Below, piece after piece: positions 1-9,284 of a DNA stretch of 64,000 bases. Source of the stretch: Desulfobacteraceae bacterium (GTDB taxonomy: Bacteria > Desulfobacterota > Desulfobacteria > Desulfobacterales > Desulfosalsimonadaceae); assembly GCA_003599885.1 (NCBI GenBank), contig QZKW01000066.1, positions 1-64,000 on the forward strand, in the 5' to 3' direction. The translations under genes were made by a program, and so were the position numbers. The notes under the pieces were generated by a model. That model saw only the letters and a program-made list of their open reading frames with translations. It ran no database searches and was not told the origin of the DNA. Within the stretch, counting starts at the first letter, position 1, and every line of letters begins with the position of its first letter.

Positions 1-62
1 TTATTGGTGGATGCAATAGATTTATTTTTCAAAGAACAAAAACCAAATTTAAATTGGCTTGG

Positions 63-1223
63 TTAGGATATAATCGTTATCCTCTGAACCTGTACAATTA
101 AAGAATGCCATGTATCCTGGCGATTCAGTGCATGCAGGATAATGGCCGTCAGCCGCTGCCGCTCTTCAAAACGCTTATTCTCGGTGATATCCCGGACAAT
201 ATGAACGGCCCCGGTGATTTCATTTTTGTCATTTTTTACCGGATCTACAGTGATTTGAAACCACTTATTCATCTTGTCCAATTTCATTTCAATGGTTTCC
301 CGCTTCTCGGTATGAACCATTTTTGTCAATGGGCAATCCGGAGCCGGCGCGTCTAACTCATGAAACAAACGGCAGCAGGTTTGACCGGTAATTTCTTCAC
401 GGGTCAAATTCAGCAGGCCTTCGCCGGCTTGGTTGGACCGCAGGATTTTCCGGGTGACCGGATCAATTACACAAATCCAGTCGGACATCGCATCAAAAGT
501 TGTTTCCCACTGGGTTTCGCTTATCTGGAGGGCTTCCGCCGCCAGCTTGTGCTCATTGATTTTTTGATTGAGCGCTTCGGTTCTTTCTTCAACCTGTTTT
601 TCAAGGGACTCGTTAAGGGTTTTTAATTTTTCCTCGGCGTTGATTAATTCCTTGTTTTTATGAACTGCCGTTTCATATGCTGATAACAGAAAGTCGATGA
701 TCTGGTTACGGCTCGCTTCGATACGATATTTTGCCCCTGCGACCGTGATGTCTACGGTTTCTTTGGGCCGTCCTTCTTCCCCTTTGCGGAATTGCCGGGC
801 ATCAAGAGTTCTTCTGATGTTGGATAAAAGATAGACTTCCTCATAAGGTTTTGTGATGAAATCATCCGCCCCGCAACTCAGCCCTTTGAAGATATCAATC
901 AGACCGGTCAAGGAAGTCAAAAGGACAACCGCCACTTCTTTCAACAGCGGGTCGGCTTTGATCTGTTTGCAGAGGTCGAATCCATCCATCTCCGGCATGA
1001 CGATATCGCTGATGATAAGCGCAGGCAGGGATTCCTTTGCCATGATCAGACCTTCAACGCCGTTTTTGGCAACAGCCACGGCATAGCCAGCCTTTTCCAG
1101 GATCCGTTTCAGCATCTGCGCCTGTATGGCGCTGTCTTCAACAATCAGTAAATGGGGTATGGATTCCGGCACCTGTCGATTCTCTTCTTTCTGATTTTTT
1201 TCATAGAAGCTTACAATCTTCAT
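63..1223 (-). pseudogene. Receiver-PAS signalling protein, probably a truncated hybrid kinase
   Basis: The 386-residue product has a CheY-like receiver domain (about 24-145) with acidic residues Glu29-Asp30, phospho-acceptor Asp73 and Lys125. A coiled coil follows (about 190-230), then a PAS domain (about 235-355) ending in the usual linker leading towards a GAF or kinase module. The linker stops making sense about 10 codons before the stop: after His-Ser-Leu-Ile near base 96 the frame runs through an unrelated tail. No HisKA or ATPase domain follows in the remaining bases. I infer loss of the catalytic half by deletion or rearrangement. It could still act as a stand-alone receiver-PAS protein. 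A second broken signalling gene lies just upstream, which supports decay. Confidence 0.7.
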
Positions 1224-1310
1224 CAGATGTTTCCTTTATTTTTGATAGCGGATATCAGATTCCCTTTGGAAATTGTTTGTATCGAATTACCGGTTACGGG
1301 ATTGTAGGAT

Positions 1311-1581
1311 TCAGGATAAATGAAATTTTAAGAAATAGATATCATTATTAACTCTGATTTCCATGCTCACAAACAATAGTTTTGCAATTTCCCGGTTCTT
1401 AAGTCCTTCCACAACCATTTGTAGAACATACTCTTCATTCTCATAAACTGTCAGAATGATCACCTTTATCCCCGGAAACCGTTTTTTTAGCTGCCGGGCC
1501 GCATCCAGGCCGTTTAAACCCGGCGGCTTTTTTTTTGACCATTGTTTCAGCGTATCTGCGTAGCTCCTCTTTTTTGGTCAT
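1311..1581 (-). pseudogene. Fossil of a NarL/FixJ-type response regulator joined to a kinase N-terminus
   Basis: On the minus strand an ATG at 1581 opens a frame of 46 codons. Its first residues (MTKKEELRRYAETM) resemble the N-terminus of PAS-type histidine kinases. It then shifts into a frame reading LNGLDAARQLKKRFPGIKV and ILTVYENEEYV, which is the middle of a receiver domain. That frame jumps, with the rest of the receiver missing, to LKNREIAKLLFVS, the recognition region of a LuxR-type helix-turn-helix. No intact gene exists here. These are pieces of at least two signalling genes fused by deletion. This fills most of the 450-base gap between the neighbouring genes. Confidence 0.6.
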
Positions 1582-1675
1582 TTTATCCCCCATTCCGCAC
1601 TCATAATTTTCCCCTTATAACGATCTTGTTAACTTTCGGGCCGTGGTATCCCTGATGATCGTCTTATGGGGCTGA

Positions 1676-2971
1676 TTACATAAAACCTTCACGTTCATTG
1701 GTGTCTTTCCAGAACCGCCCATACAGACTCAGGGATGGATAATGGATCACCTCATTTTTATATTTTTCATACCAGCGATCCATCCAACCGCTCACCAGGT
1801 CGTCAGCCGCCTTCAGGTCATCAGGTGAAGGCTGAAAATCATTTTTCCCCACAATAGAAAGCATGTTATTTTCTGTTTGGGAAATTGATTCCTGAAATTC
1901 CTGCCGGTCTTCCTCTTTAAAAATAATGCGCCGATGAATGTGTTCGTTCCGCTGCCATAAAGACCCGTCTACGGTTTCTTGGTCTTTGTTCAGGACACTA
2001 AAAGGGATGTCAGAGTCAAACGCGGCAGGCTTGAAAAGAGAGAGGCACGGCGCGGATGTGCCGGTAAAAAAATGACAACTTCCAAGTCCTGACAGGCGGG
2101 ATACCATGGAACCGCAGGTCTGGCTTCGCCGGATGAAACCACCGGCATGCATGCAGATATCCCGATTGGAACCGTTTGCCGGCGTGGATTCCGGATCATC
2201 ATGGGTTCTCAGATTATGCATCATCTGCTGCACCTGGACTTCCGGCTCCAGAAGGGTTCGCCGGAGGCAGGTGCGACTGGATTTCAGTCTTCGGCGGGAT
2301 GCGGCAAAAAAGGGAATGAACCGGGTATCAAAAGCTTTCTTAAAACTGAAATCACCCCGCCCGGAGAAAAAACCGTTTTTGCGGGCCTTGTCTTCAAGCC
2401 CTTGTGATTTCAAATCATAATTTTTACCAATGGTCAGGCAATTGGAAATGGCGCCAAAAGTAATCACCTGCTTTGCCGCCCAGAAATGGCCGGCGGTTTC
2501 CAGAACCCATGCCTCAGAAGGGTCCGCGATGATAAAGCTGTTATCATAGCGCATCTGTCTATCCCGGAATCCGCACACCCCGCCCTGTCCGTATTTTTCA
2601 ATGAATTCTGTAATGATGTGCATGGCATGCCTGGCAGTGTCACCGCGCTCCAGTCCCAGCCGAAGCAGGTCCATGCCGATGAGGCCCGGTGTTTTTTCGA
2701 TGAGGCGGGTATATACCGCCTCATTGCCGATGACAACCCCCTGGTCATTGGCCCCCATCTCAGCACCCCACATCCAGAATGGTTTGCTGAGCAGCACCCC
2801 GTGACGGCTGGGAGTCTGATCAATGGTAATATAGGTGGTTTTCAGTTTTTCCGGTTTTTGGCTCTTCGCCGCCGGTATCCGGACCACGAGCTGAGTTTCT
2901 CCGGGTTCACGGTCGCTGTTTTTGGCAAAATAGACCACATCGTTTTTTATGAGCACATGGGTATCGCACAT
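1676..2971 (-). CDS. Secernin / peptidase C69-type N-terminal-nucleophile hydrolase
   Basis: The 431-residue product begins Met-Cys-Asp-Thr, so Met removal would expose Cys2 as the N-terminal nucleophile typical of the C69/secernin group (dipeptidases and amide hydrolases). It has the family signature AKNSDREPGE near residue 16 and, mid-protein, the conserved run around DICMHAGG, SQTCGSMVS and GTSAPC. No signal peptide is seen, so it should be cytoplasmic. The ATG at 2971 has AGGAG eight bases upstream. It is the last gene of a three-gene operon with a class III aminotransferase and a protein of unknown function, about 31 bases after the latter. The substrate is unknown; the context suggests hydrolysis or transfer of an amide made or used by the partner enzymes. 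Confidence 0.8.
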   Translation of the reverse strand: MCDTHVLIKNDVVYFAKNSDREPGETQLVVRIPAAKSQKPEKLKTTYITIDQTPSRHGVLLSKPFWMWGAEMGANDQGVVIGNEAVYTRLIEKTPGLIGMDLLRLGLERGDTARHAMHIITEFIEKYGQGGVCGFRDRQMRYDNSFIIADPSEAWVLETAGHFWAAKQVITFGAISNCLTIGKNYDLKSQGLEDKARKNGFFSGRGDFSFKKAFDTRFIPFFAASRRRLKSSRTCLRRTLLEPEVQVQQMMHNLRTHDDPESTPANGSNRDICMHAGGFIRRSQTCGSMVSRLSGLGSCHFFTGTSAPCLSLFKPAAFDSDIPFSVLNKDQETVDGSLWQRNEHIHRRIIFKEEDRQEFQESISQTENNMLSIVGKNDFQPSPDDLKAADDLVSGWMDRWYEKYKNEVIHYPSLSLYGRFWKDTNEREGFM

Positions 2972-3002
2972 GGGTATTGCTCCTGTCGTCCCGATTTAGA
3001 TA

Positions 3003-3947
3003 CTATCGCTGGATTTTGCCGGGCAGCATAAAATTATAGCGCTGCCGGAGGATTCTTGTTTTCAAAAATCTGTCAAACCGCCGAAGCGATAAGAAAACCG
3101 TCCAGATAAACGCATCGTTTTTATAATAGGCGTCTATTTCTGAGCGGTTCAAGGGATTCATCTCTGAAGCCAGTTTTTCGCTTTCAAGCCGGTCATTGAT
3201 TATATGCAGTGCGTGTTCGATCAAATCGTCACGCCCTTCCTTTAAAAAATTTCCAACCAGATCCACCAGGATCATCCGCACATCATGGTACCGGTCCAGC
3301 ACTTCGGTAAGAAATTGCCAGCGCACCAGCCAGACGAGAAATGACGGGCAACTTTTAAGAAAAATTTCCGTATCCAGCAGGTCCCGGCCATCCATTCGGA
3401 ACATCGGTGTCGTAATGTCAAAATAGATAAGAGTGGTGCGGTTTTCCCCTGAGCATTGAAAACTCCAGTTGGACAACTGTCCGTCCAGGCCGATGGAAAT
3501 CTTTTTGGTGTTTTCACGGTTAAATTTATAAAGCCGCATCAGAGGCTCAAGGGTGGCGTTCATTAACTGTTCCAGTTCAGAACGGCTTCCGGATTTCAGA
3601 ATTCTGTGTCCAATGGAGGCTTCAGGCAGACGGGCCTGAGCGACATAAAGGATATGTTCCCCATACCGGTTTTTCATGTGATAAAAATCATAATCGGCTA
3701 CCTGAATACCGAATTCTTCCGTCAACAGACCGCAATACCGGTTGACGGCCGCTTTATAATCCGTTATCTGGTCGAGGCTCTCAAACGGCGGCATGCGTTT
3801 GAACGCCAGATCCGGCATGGCGGGAATGGAAAAAGTCGTTGAAATTTCGCCATACCCGAGAATGGCCGGCCGAATGCCGCTTTGTTCCGGATAGGCAGGG
3901 TTTAAGCCGTTTTCAAACGTTTGCAGTAATTCCTCGTCAACATACAT
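3003..3947 (-). CDS. Conserved protein of unknown function (possibly DUF6206-like)
   Basis: This 314-residue soluble protein lies between the aminotransferase (14 bases upstream) and the C69 hydrolase. I do not recognise a characterised family. From memory it resembles DUF6206, but this is uncertain. The middle shows a stretch with GLDGQLSNW and then YFDITTPMFRMDG, reminiscent of the catalytic and metal-binding loops of aminoglycoside-kinase-like folds. It is followed by a helical C-terminal half containing FLKSCPSFLVWLVRW. There is no signal peptide or membrane segment. The ATG at 3947 has AGGAG nine bases upstream. The tight operon implies a shared pathway with its two neighbours. A small-molecule kinase is a hypothesis only. 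Confidence 0.65.
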   Translation of the reverse strand: MYVDEELLQTFENGLNPAYPEQSGIRPAILGYGEISTTFSIPAMPDLAFKRMPPFESLDQITDYKAAVNRYCGLLTEEFGIQVADYDFYHMKNRYGEHILYVAQARLPEASIGHRILKSGSRSELEQLMNATLEPLMRLYKFNRENTKKISIGLDGQLSNWSFQCSGENRTTLIYFDITTPMFRMDGRDLLDTEIFLKSCPSFLVWLVRWQFLTEVLDRYHDVRMILVDLVGNFLKEGRDDLIEHALHIINDRLESEKLASEMNPLNRSEIDAYYKNDAFIWTVFLSLRRFDRFLKTRILRQRYNFMLPGKIQR

Positions 3948-3961
3948 GACCCGGACTCCTC

Positions 3962-5227
3962 TTATTTCCCGTCACTCATATAGGCATCCACAAAAGTCTT
4001 TGCCTGTTGAAACGCCATCTCCATCCGTTCCAAAATTTCAAGCGCAAGGTCATTCGTAATAATCAGCGGCGGCAGAAACTGAAGCACGGACGTATCGTTA
4101 CCCGCATAAATGCTTAAGAGCCCGGCGTCATAGCAGGTTTTTGTAAGCAGTGGGCCCAGGTCCGGATGCGGGGTTTTTAGACCGCTCATAAGTCCCAGTT
4201 GCCGGAATTCTTTCAGGAGTTCGGGATATTTTTCCTGAATATCCGCCATGCCCTGACTAAAAATGACGGACAATTCGGCAACATGATCCAGGAAAGCCTT
4301 TGTGGAAGAAATTTCCAGAACTTTACCAGCCACAACGCATCCAATGTCCGCCCCGCCAGAAGTGGAAATGTGGATAAAGGGGTCTTCATGAAACACGGAT
4401 TCCAGATCCTTGCGGATAATGGTGGCGGTAACCGGATATATCCCGCCGCCCAGGCCCTTGGCGCTGACCAGGATGTCCGGAACCGTTTCAAAATGTTCAA
4501 TCCCCCAGAACCGGCCGGTTCTGCCAAGCCCGGTCTGGACCTCATCGATAATAAGAAGTGAACCGTTTTCCTCGCATAATTTTCTGACTTCTTTAAAATA
4601 GGAAAAATCGGGAATCGGCATGCCCAGGGTCGCGGGGACGGTTTCCAGAATGACCGCCGCCACCTTGGGATGCAAAGCGTTTTTAAGCGCGGCCGCATCA
4701 TTAAAGGGAATTTGAGTAAACTCAGGAGAGCTGGATAAAAACGGATCCCGGTATTTGGCGTCCCCGGCGGCAAGGGCCAGTCCCGTATGTCCGTGATAGC
4801 CGCCGGATGCCGAAATCACCCCGTTGCGCCGGGTGGCTTTCCGGGCAATCTTAATTGCGGTGTCAATGGCTTCACCGCCGCTGACGCCGAAAATAACGTA
4901 TTCCAGATCACCGGGGGACAAACAGGCCAGTTTTTCGGCCAATTGGGCTTTTTCCCGGCTGACAAAATGATGATTGCCGATATCCAGGGTTTTAAGCGCA
5001 CCTTCAAGCGCCTCCACAATCCGGGGATGACGGTGCCCCAGGTTATAGAGACCGCCGTTTACATGACAGTTGATCAGCCGCTTGTCCCCATCCATATCCC
5101 ATACATAGGGGCCTTCACGCCGTCCGAACACATAATCAAGGTGATATTCCTGAAAAAATCTGGCTTTCCCGGAATTCACGTGATCGGAAAATTTTTTAAA
5201 AACCACTTGTTTGGAATCATTGCCCAT
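3962..5227 (-). CDS. Class III (acetylornithine/omega type) PLP-dependent aminotransferase
   Basis: This is a class III aminotransferase. The aspartate motif IIDEVQTGLGRTGRFWG holds the pyridine nitrogen, and the PLP lysine lies in SAKGLGGG about 29 residues later. Residues near the N-terminus (GHRHPRIVEAL) and GGYHGHTG also fit the family. The frame opens at 5278, but that ATG has no Shine-Dalgarno. The ATG at 5227 has GGAG six bases upstream and gives 421 residues, a usual length, so I chose it. It is the first gene of the operon with the unknown protein and the C69 hydrolase. The amino acceptor and donor cannot be read from sequence. Candidates include omega-amino acids, diamines or glutamate-1-semialdehyde-like substrates. 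Confidence 0.85.
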   Translation of the reverse strand: MGNDSKQVVFKKFSDHVNSGKARFFQEYHLDYVFGRREGPYVWDMDGDKRLINCHVNGGLYNLGHRHPRIVEALEGALKTLDIGNHHFVSREKAQLAEKLACLSPGDLEYVIFGVSGGEAIDTAIKIARKATRRNGVISASGGYHGHTGLALAAGDAKYRDPFLSSSPEFTQIPFNDAAALKNALHPKVAAVILETVPATLGMPIPDFSYFKEVRKLCEENGSLLIIDEVQTGLGRTGRFWGIEHFETVPDILVSAKGLGGGIYPVTATIIRKDLESVFHEDPFIHISTSGGADIGCVVAGKVLEISSTKAFLDHVAELSVIFSQGMADIQEKYPELLKEFRQLGLMSGLKTPHPDLGPLLTKTCYDAGLLSIYAGNDTSVLQFLPPLIITNDLALEILERMEMAFQQAKTFVDAYMSDGK

Positions 5228-5605
5228 TTTCATCTCCATATCCTGGGTTAGGGCTGTAGCGTAAAGATGTTTTGCCATGACGGTGACGGTGCGAAGTTTT
5301 TCGGAAAAAGTATCATACGAGCCTTAAAAAAAGGCGATGACCGCATGATATGAATATTTTTATAGCTGAAACCAGGGGGATAATCAAAATAATTTATCCC
5401 TGACCAAAGGCCAGTTTTCTGTTGCGCATAACCATCCATTCAGGTTAAATAAGGCGGTTTTAAGCAGACAAACCCGACGTTTGACAATCTCCGGAACACT
5501 GTTCGGCCTGAAACAACCGGTACGTGTTGTCTGATCTAGCGCGTTTCATAAAAATCACCCCCGGGACTTTAACCCGGACAATAAAAACAAATATGTAAGT
5601 AGTAT
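5228..5605. other. Divergent intergenic region between the aminotransferase operon and smc
   Basis: These 378 bases separate two divergent transcription units and should hold both promoters. The first 51 are the upstream in-frame extension of the aminotransferase. I see one clear inverted repeat (5373-5402, listed separately). A TTGACA at 5481 has no plausible -10 at 16-18 bases. No coding potential is evident. Confidence 0.5.
5373..5402. promoter_or_regulatory. Inverted repeat, possible operator
   Basis: The arms CAGGG(G)GATAA and TTATCCCTG are separated by 10 A/T-rich bases. They lie about 145 bases upstream of the chosen aminotransferase start and 200 bases upstream of smc. There is no T-tract typical of a terminator, so a regulator-binding site is the better guess. 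Confidence 0.3.
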
Positions 5606-8600
5606 ATGCGTCTCAAACGACTTGAAATCAGCGGATTCAAATCTTTTCCGGACAAGAGCGTCATTGACTTTCCTCCCGGCATTTCGGCTGTTGTCGGACC
5701 CAACGGGTGCGGAAAAAGCAACATCATTGACGCGATCAAATGGGTCATGGGCGAGCAAAGCATCAAACAGCTCCGCGGGAAATCCATGGGAGACGTTATT
5801 TTTTCAGGCACAGACAAGCGCCCGCAGTTGAACATGGCGGAGGTTTCTCTTACTCTTGCCAATGACACACCCGACACGGTGGATGAAACCGTGAGCCAGC
5901 TATCTGAAATCATGATCACCCGCCGCCTTTTCCGTTCAGGAGAAAGCGCTTATTTCATTAATAAACAACCCTGCCGCCTCAAGGACATTCTCAATGTGTT
6001 TCTTGGCAGCGGCATGGGCGCAAGGTCCTGCGCCATCGTTCAGCAGGGAAACATCGGCGCCATCACCGACGCGGCCCCCGAGGACAGAAGAACATTTATT
6101 GAAGAAGCCGCCGGGGTCACCCGTTATAAAAGCCGCAGGATTGAAGCCATCAGCAAGGTCAACGCCACCAACCAGAATTTGCAGCGACTGGAAGACATTG
6201 TTGAAGAAATCAAAAAGCAGATGAACACTCTGCGCCGTCAGGCCCGAAAGGCCCAGACATACAAGGATTTCCGGGAAGGTGTGAAACAGTCCGATTTGCT
6301 GGTTTCCGCATATTACTATGAGCGTTATTCAAAGCAGATCTTTGATGCCCAGGAACTGCTGGGAGAATTCAAACAAAAAGATTCATCGCATCTGCTGGAA
6401 CTCCAGGAATTGAATGCTGCGCTGGACCAGATTAAGTCCGACCGCTCCACCAAGGATCAGATCATCGCGCAAAAAAAATCAGAAAAAACCGATGCCGAAA
6501 AAGCCATCGATCAGCTAAAAAACGATCTCAAACATTTGCACAATGAAGAACAACGCCTTGTATCCGAAATTACCGGGCTGGATGCCGCGATTGTTAATCT
6601 GGAGGCGAAAAACAACCAGTTAAACGATGAGATTACCGAAGAAACTGAAAAACGCACCGGGTTGAGCGCTGATATCGAAGCCACAAAAATAATCCTTAGG
6701 GAAAATACGGCTGCATCCGCAGATATTCGCAGCCAGTTGGCCGAGTTTCAAGCCCGGCAGGAAAACTTAAAAAAACAACTCATGCAGTTTATGGCCCAGA
6801 AGGCCAAATACCAGAACATTTTTAAGACCGCGCAATCCAACAAGGAAAATCTCCGTCAGAGACTCCAGAGCATCCAAAAAGACGCGGATGACCTTTCTCT
6901 CAAAATCTCAGCCCTCCAAAAAACCGAAACCGCTGCCGAAGATACGGTCGCATCCCTTAATGAAAATCTGGAAAGCGTCCGCCGGCGTATCTCTGAAAAC
7001 AAGGAACATCTTGAAGAGCAAACCGCCCTCCTCGGCCAGCAGGTTAAAACCGTGCAAGTGCTGACCAATGACCGCAACCGGATCAAATCGGAATTTGCGG
7101 CGTTAAAAAAAATGGACGATAATTTTGAGTGGTATAAAGAAGGCGTCAAAGCGATTATGACCCGCCCTGCCGCCGGCCCGGATACAAGTCCAAAGGATGG
7201 CACTCTAAAGGACCGGCCGGAAAATGATGCGTGCGGTATCGCCGGGATTACCGCAGACATGATTGAACCCAGGCCCGGATTTGAACTGGCCCTTGAAGCG
7301 GCCCTGGGGGAATCCCTCCAATACATCATGATCCATAATCAGGCGACCGGCATCTCTTCCATCAATTATCTGCGGGACACCAACAGCGGGCGGGGCGGGT
7401 TCATCCCGGTATCAATGAGTGGTGAAGCCGGAGGACCACCGGAGCCCCGGTCCGGAGACACCAATCTGCTGATCCATTATGTGTCGGCCAAGCCTGGTTT
7501 TGAACTCACCTGCTCCGATCTGTTACAGGATATAGCCGTGGCGGTGGATTTCGATGCTGCCCTCAAGATGTCCGCTGCTCCCCACCCATACCGGAAAATA
7601 GTGACCCAAGATGGCGACATCATCTCCGCAAACGGAACAATGGTCGGCGGCAGCGCGGACAAATTGTCCGGCATTTTTGAAAAAAAACGCGTCTTGAGGC
7701 AGTTGGAGAGCGACCTCTGTCAGCTCGACCAAGCCCTGGACGAGGGCCGGAAAAAACAATCCACCCTGGAATCAGCGGTAAAGGGCCTTGAAACTGACCT
7801 CCAGAGGCTGACGGTCAGGAAGATTTCGGTTGAAAAGGATATCCAGGAAGCTGAAAAAACGCTTTACCAGGTAAGTGAAACCCTGAAGCACACCCGGCAT
7901 CACCATGAAATCATTCGTCTGGACCGTGAAAAACTCCAGGGTGAAAAATCCGATATTGATAATGAAATCAAAGCCCACGATCGGGTGCTGGCCGAAATTA
8001 CACAAAATGAGGCGGCAACGGAAGAACAAATCAACTCGATTTCCGACCAGATGTCATCATTGTCAGACCAGATGAACAATTTTAACCAGAGAGAAATGGA
8101 TATCAAACTATCTCTGACCAAACTTCAGTCGGAATTTGACAACGCCCATAAGACGTTGAACCGGCTCCGGCAGTTCCAGACAGACGGCGTCCGGCAGGTT
8201 GAAGAGATTAAGAATGATATTGCGCTGAAAACACAAAGGCGCCAGAAGACGGGTGAAGAAATCCTAACCATGGAAACGCGCCTGAATACCAGCATCGAGG
8301 ATCTGAATCGTCTCAAGCTGGAATTACAGGACGTAGATGCGGATTATCGGCAGATTGTGGATGAAATCACCAAAACCGACAGTTTCATCAGCGAAGCGAA
8401 AACGGCCATTGAAAGCATCAGACAAAAAAGCCATGAGTTGGAGCTGGAACTTTCCGGTTTGAATATCAAACGTGAAAATGTGGTCAGCCGTTTTATCGAC
8501 CGCTATTCCCAATCCTTTCCCGAAGCGCTCGCAGCCGTCAGGGACAAGGTGCTCGCCCCGGATTTTTCCATCGAAAAAGCGGAAACTGCCTTAGCTGCTT

Positions 8601-9244
8601 ACCGAAAAAAAATGGAGCGGATCGGCGAAGTCAATTTAGGCGCCATCGAGTCCTATGAAACAGAAAAAACCCGATATGAATTTCTGGTGAAACAGCGGGA
8701 CGATTTAGTCACAGCCATCGAAGACCTTCAAAACGTGATTAAAAAGATCAACCGGATCACCCAGAAACTGTTTCTGGAAATGTTTAATCAAGTCAACGAA
8801 CAGTTCAAAACCATGTTTCCGCGACTGTTTGCCGGCGGGTCGGCCTGGCTGGAGCTGACCCAGCCCAATAATCCTCTGGAAACCGGGGTGGAGCTGATGA
8901 TTCATCCGCCCGGCAAAAAAGTCACCCGCTTGAGCCTTCTTTCCGGCGGTGAAAAGGCCTTGTCGGCCATCGCCTTTATTTTCTCGATCTTTCTGATCAA
9001 TCCATCGTCCTATTGTCTTCTGGACGAAATCGACGCGCCACTGGATGAAGCCAATACTTACCGGTTTAACGAATTACTCAAAATTATCGGCGAGAAATCG
9101 CAAATCATCATGATTTCCCACAATAAAAAAAGCATGGAATTTTCAGACATGCTGTTTGGGGTCACGATGGGAGAAAGCGGTGTATCCAAGCTGGTTTCCG
9201 TTGACATTGAAAGACTGGTCAAAAAAGACGATTTTCAGAAGTAG
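5606..9244 (+). CDS. smc: Chromosome segregation ATPase SMC
   Basis: This full-length SMC has 1212 residues. The N-terminal ABC half-domain carries Walker A GPNGCGKSN at 31-39. Long coiled coils run from about 170-500 and 690-1040, flanking a hinge at about 540-680. The C-terminal half has the signature LLSGGEKAL near 1112 and Walker B YCLLDEIDAPLDEAN near 1138. With ScpA and ScpB (not in this window) it forms the condensin that organises and separates chromosomes. The ATG at 5606 begins the family-typical MRLKRLEISGFKSF. ftsY follows after 40 bases on the same strand, so the two are probably co-transcribed. Confidence 0.97.
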   Translation: MRLKRLEISGFKSFPDKSVIDFPPGISAVVGPNGCGKSNIIDAIKWVMGEQSIKQLRGKSMGDVIFSGTDKRPQLNMAEVSLTLANDTPDTVDETVSQLSEIMITRRLFRSGESAYFINKQPCRLKDILNVFLGSGMGARSCAIVQQGNIGAITDAAPEDRRTFIEEAAGVTRYKSRRIEAISKVNATNQNLQRLEDIVEEIKKQMNTLRRQARKAQTYKDFREGVKQSDLLVSAYYYERYSKQIFDAQELLGEFKQKDSSHLLELQELNAALDQIKSDRSTKDQIIAQKKSEKTDAEKAIDQLKNDLKHLHNEEQRLVSEITGLDAAIVNLEAKNNQLNDEITEETEKRTGLSADIEATKIILRENTAASADIRSQLAEFQARQENLKKQLMQFMAQKAKYQNIFKTAQSNKENLRQRLQSIQKDADDLSLKISALQKTETAAEDTVASLNENLESVRRRISENKEHLEEQTALLGQQVKTVQVLTNDRNRIKSEFAALKKMDDNFEWYKEGVKAIMTRPAAGPDTSPKDGTLKDRPENDACGIAGITADMIEPRPGFELALEAALGESLQYIMIHNQATGISSINYLRDTNSGRGGFIPVSMSGEAGGPPEPRSGDTNLLIHYVSAKPGFELTCSDLLQDIAVAVDFDAALKMSAAPHPYRKIVTQDGDIISANGTMVGGSADKLSGIFEKKRVLRQLESDLCQLDQALDEGRKKQSTLESAVKGLETDLQRLTVRKISVEKDIQEAEKTLYQVSETLKHTRHHHEIIRLDREKLQGEKSDIDNEIKAHDRVLAEITQNEAATEEQINSISDQMSSLSDQMNNFNQREMDIKLSLTKLQSEFDNAHKTLNRLRQFQTDGVRQVEEIKNDIALKTQRRQKTGEEILTMETRLNTSIEDLNRLKLELQDVDADYRQIVDEITKTDSFISEAKTAIESIRQKSHELELELSGLNIKRENVVSRFIDRYSQSFPEALAAVRDKVLAPDFSIEKAETALAAYRKKMERIGEVNLGAIESYETEKTRYEFLVKQRDDLVTAIEDLQNVIKKINRITQKLFLEMFNQVNEQFKTMFPRLFAGGSAWLELTQPNNPLETGVELMIHPPGKKVTRLSLLSGGEKALSAIAFIFSIFLINPSSYCLLDEIDAPLDEANTYRFNELLKIIGEKSQIIMISHNKKSMEFSDMLFGVTMGESGVSKLVSVDIERLVKKDDFQK

Positions 9245-9284
9245 TTAAAATACTTAAAACCCAAAACAAATGAGGTAAGCACAA

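Noticed and set aside
5481-5510. TTGACA box as an smc promoter
   Set aside because: No -10-like hexamer at 16-18 bases; the sequence there is CGGCCT.
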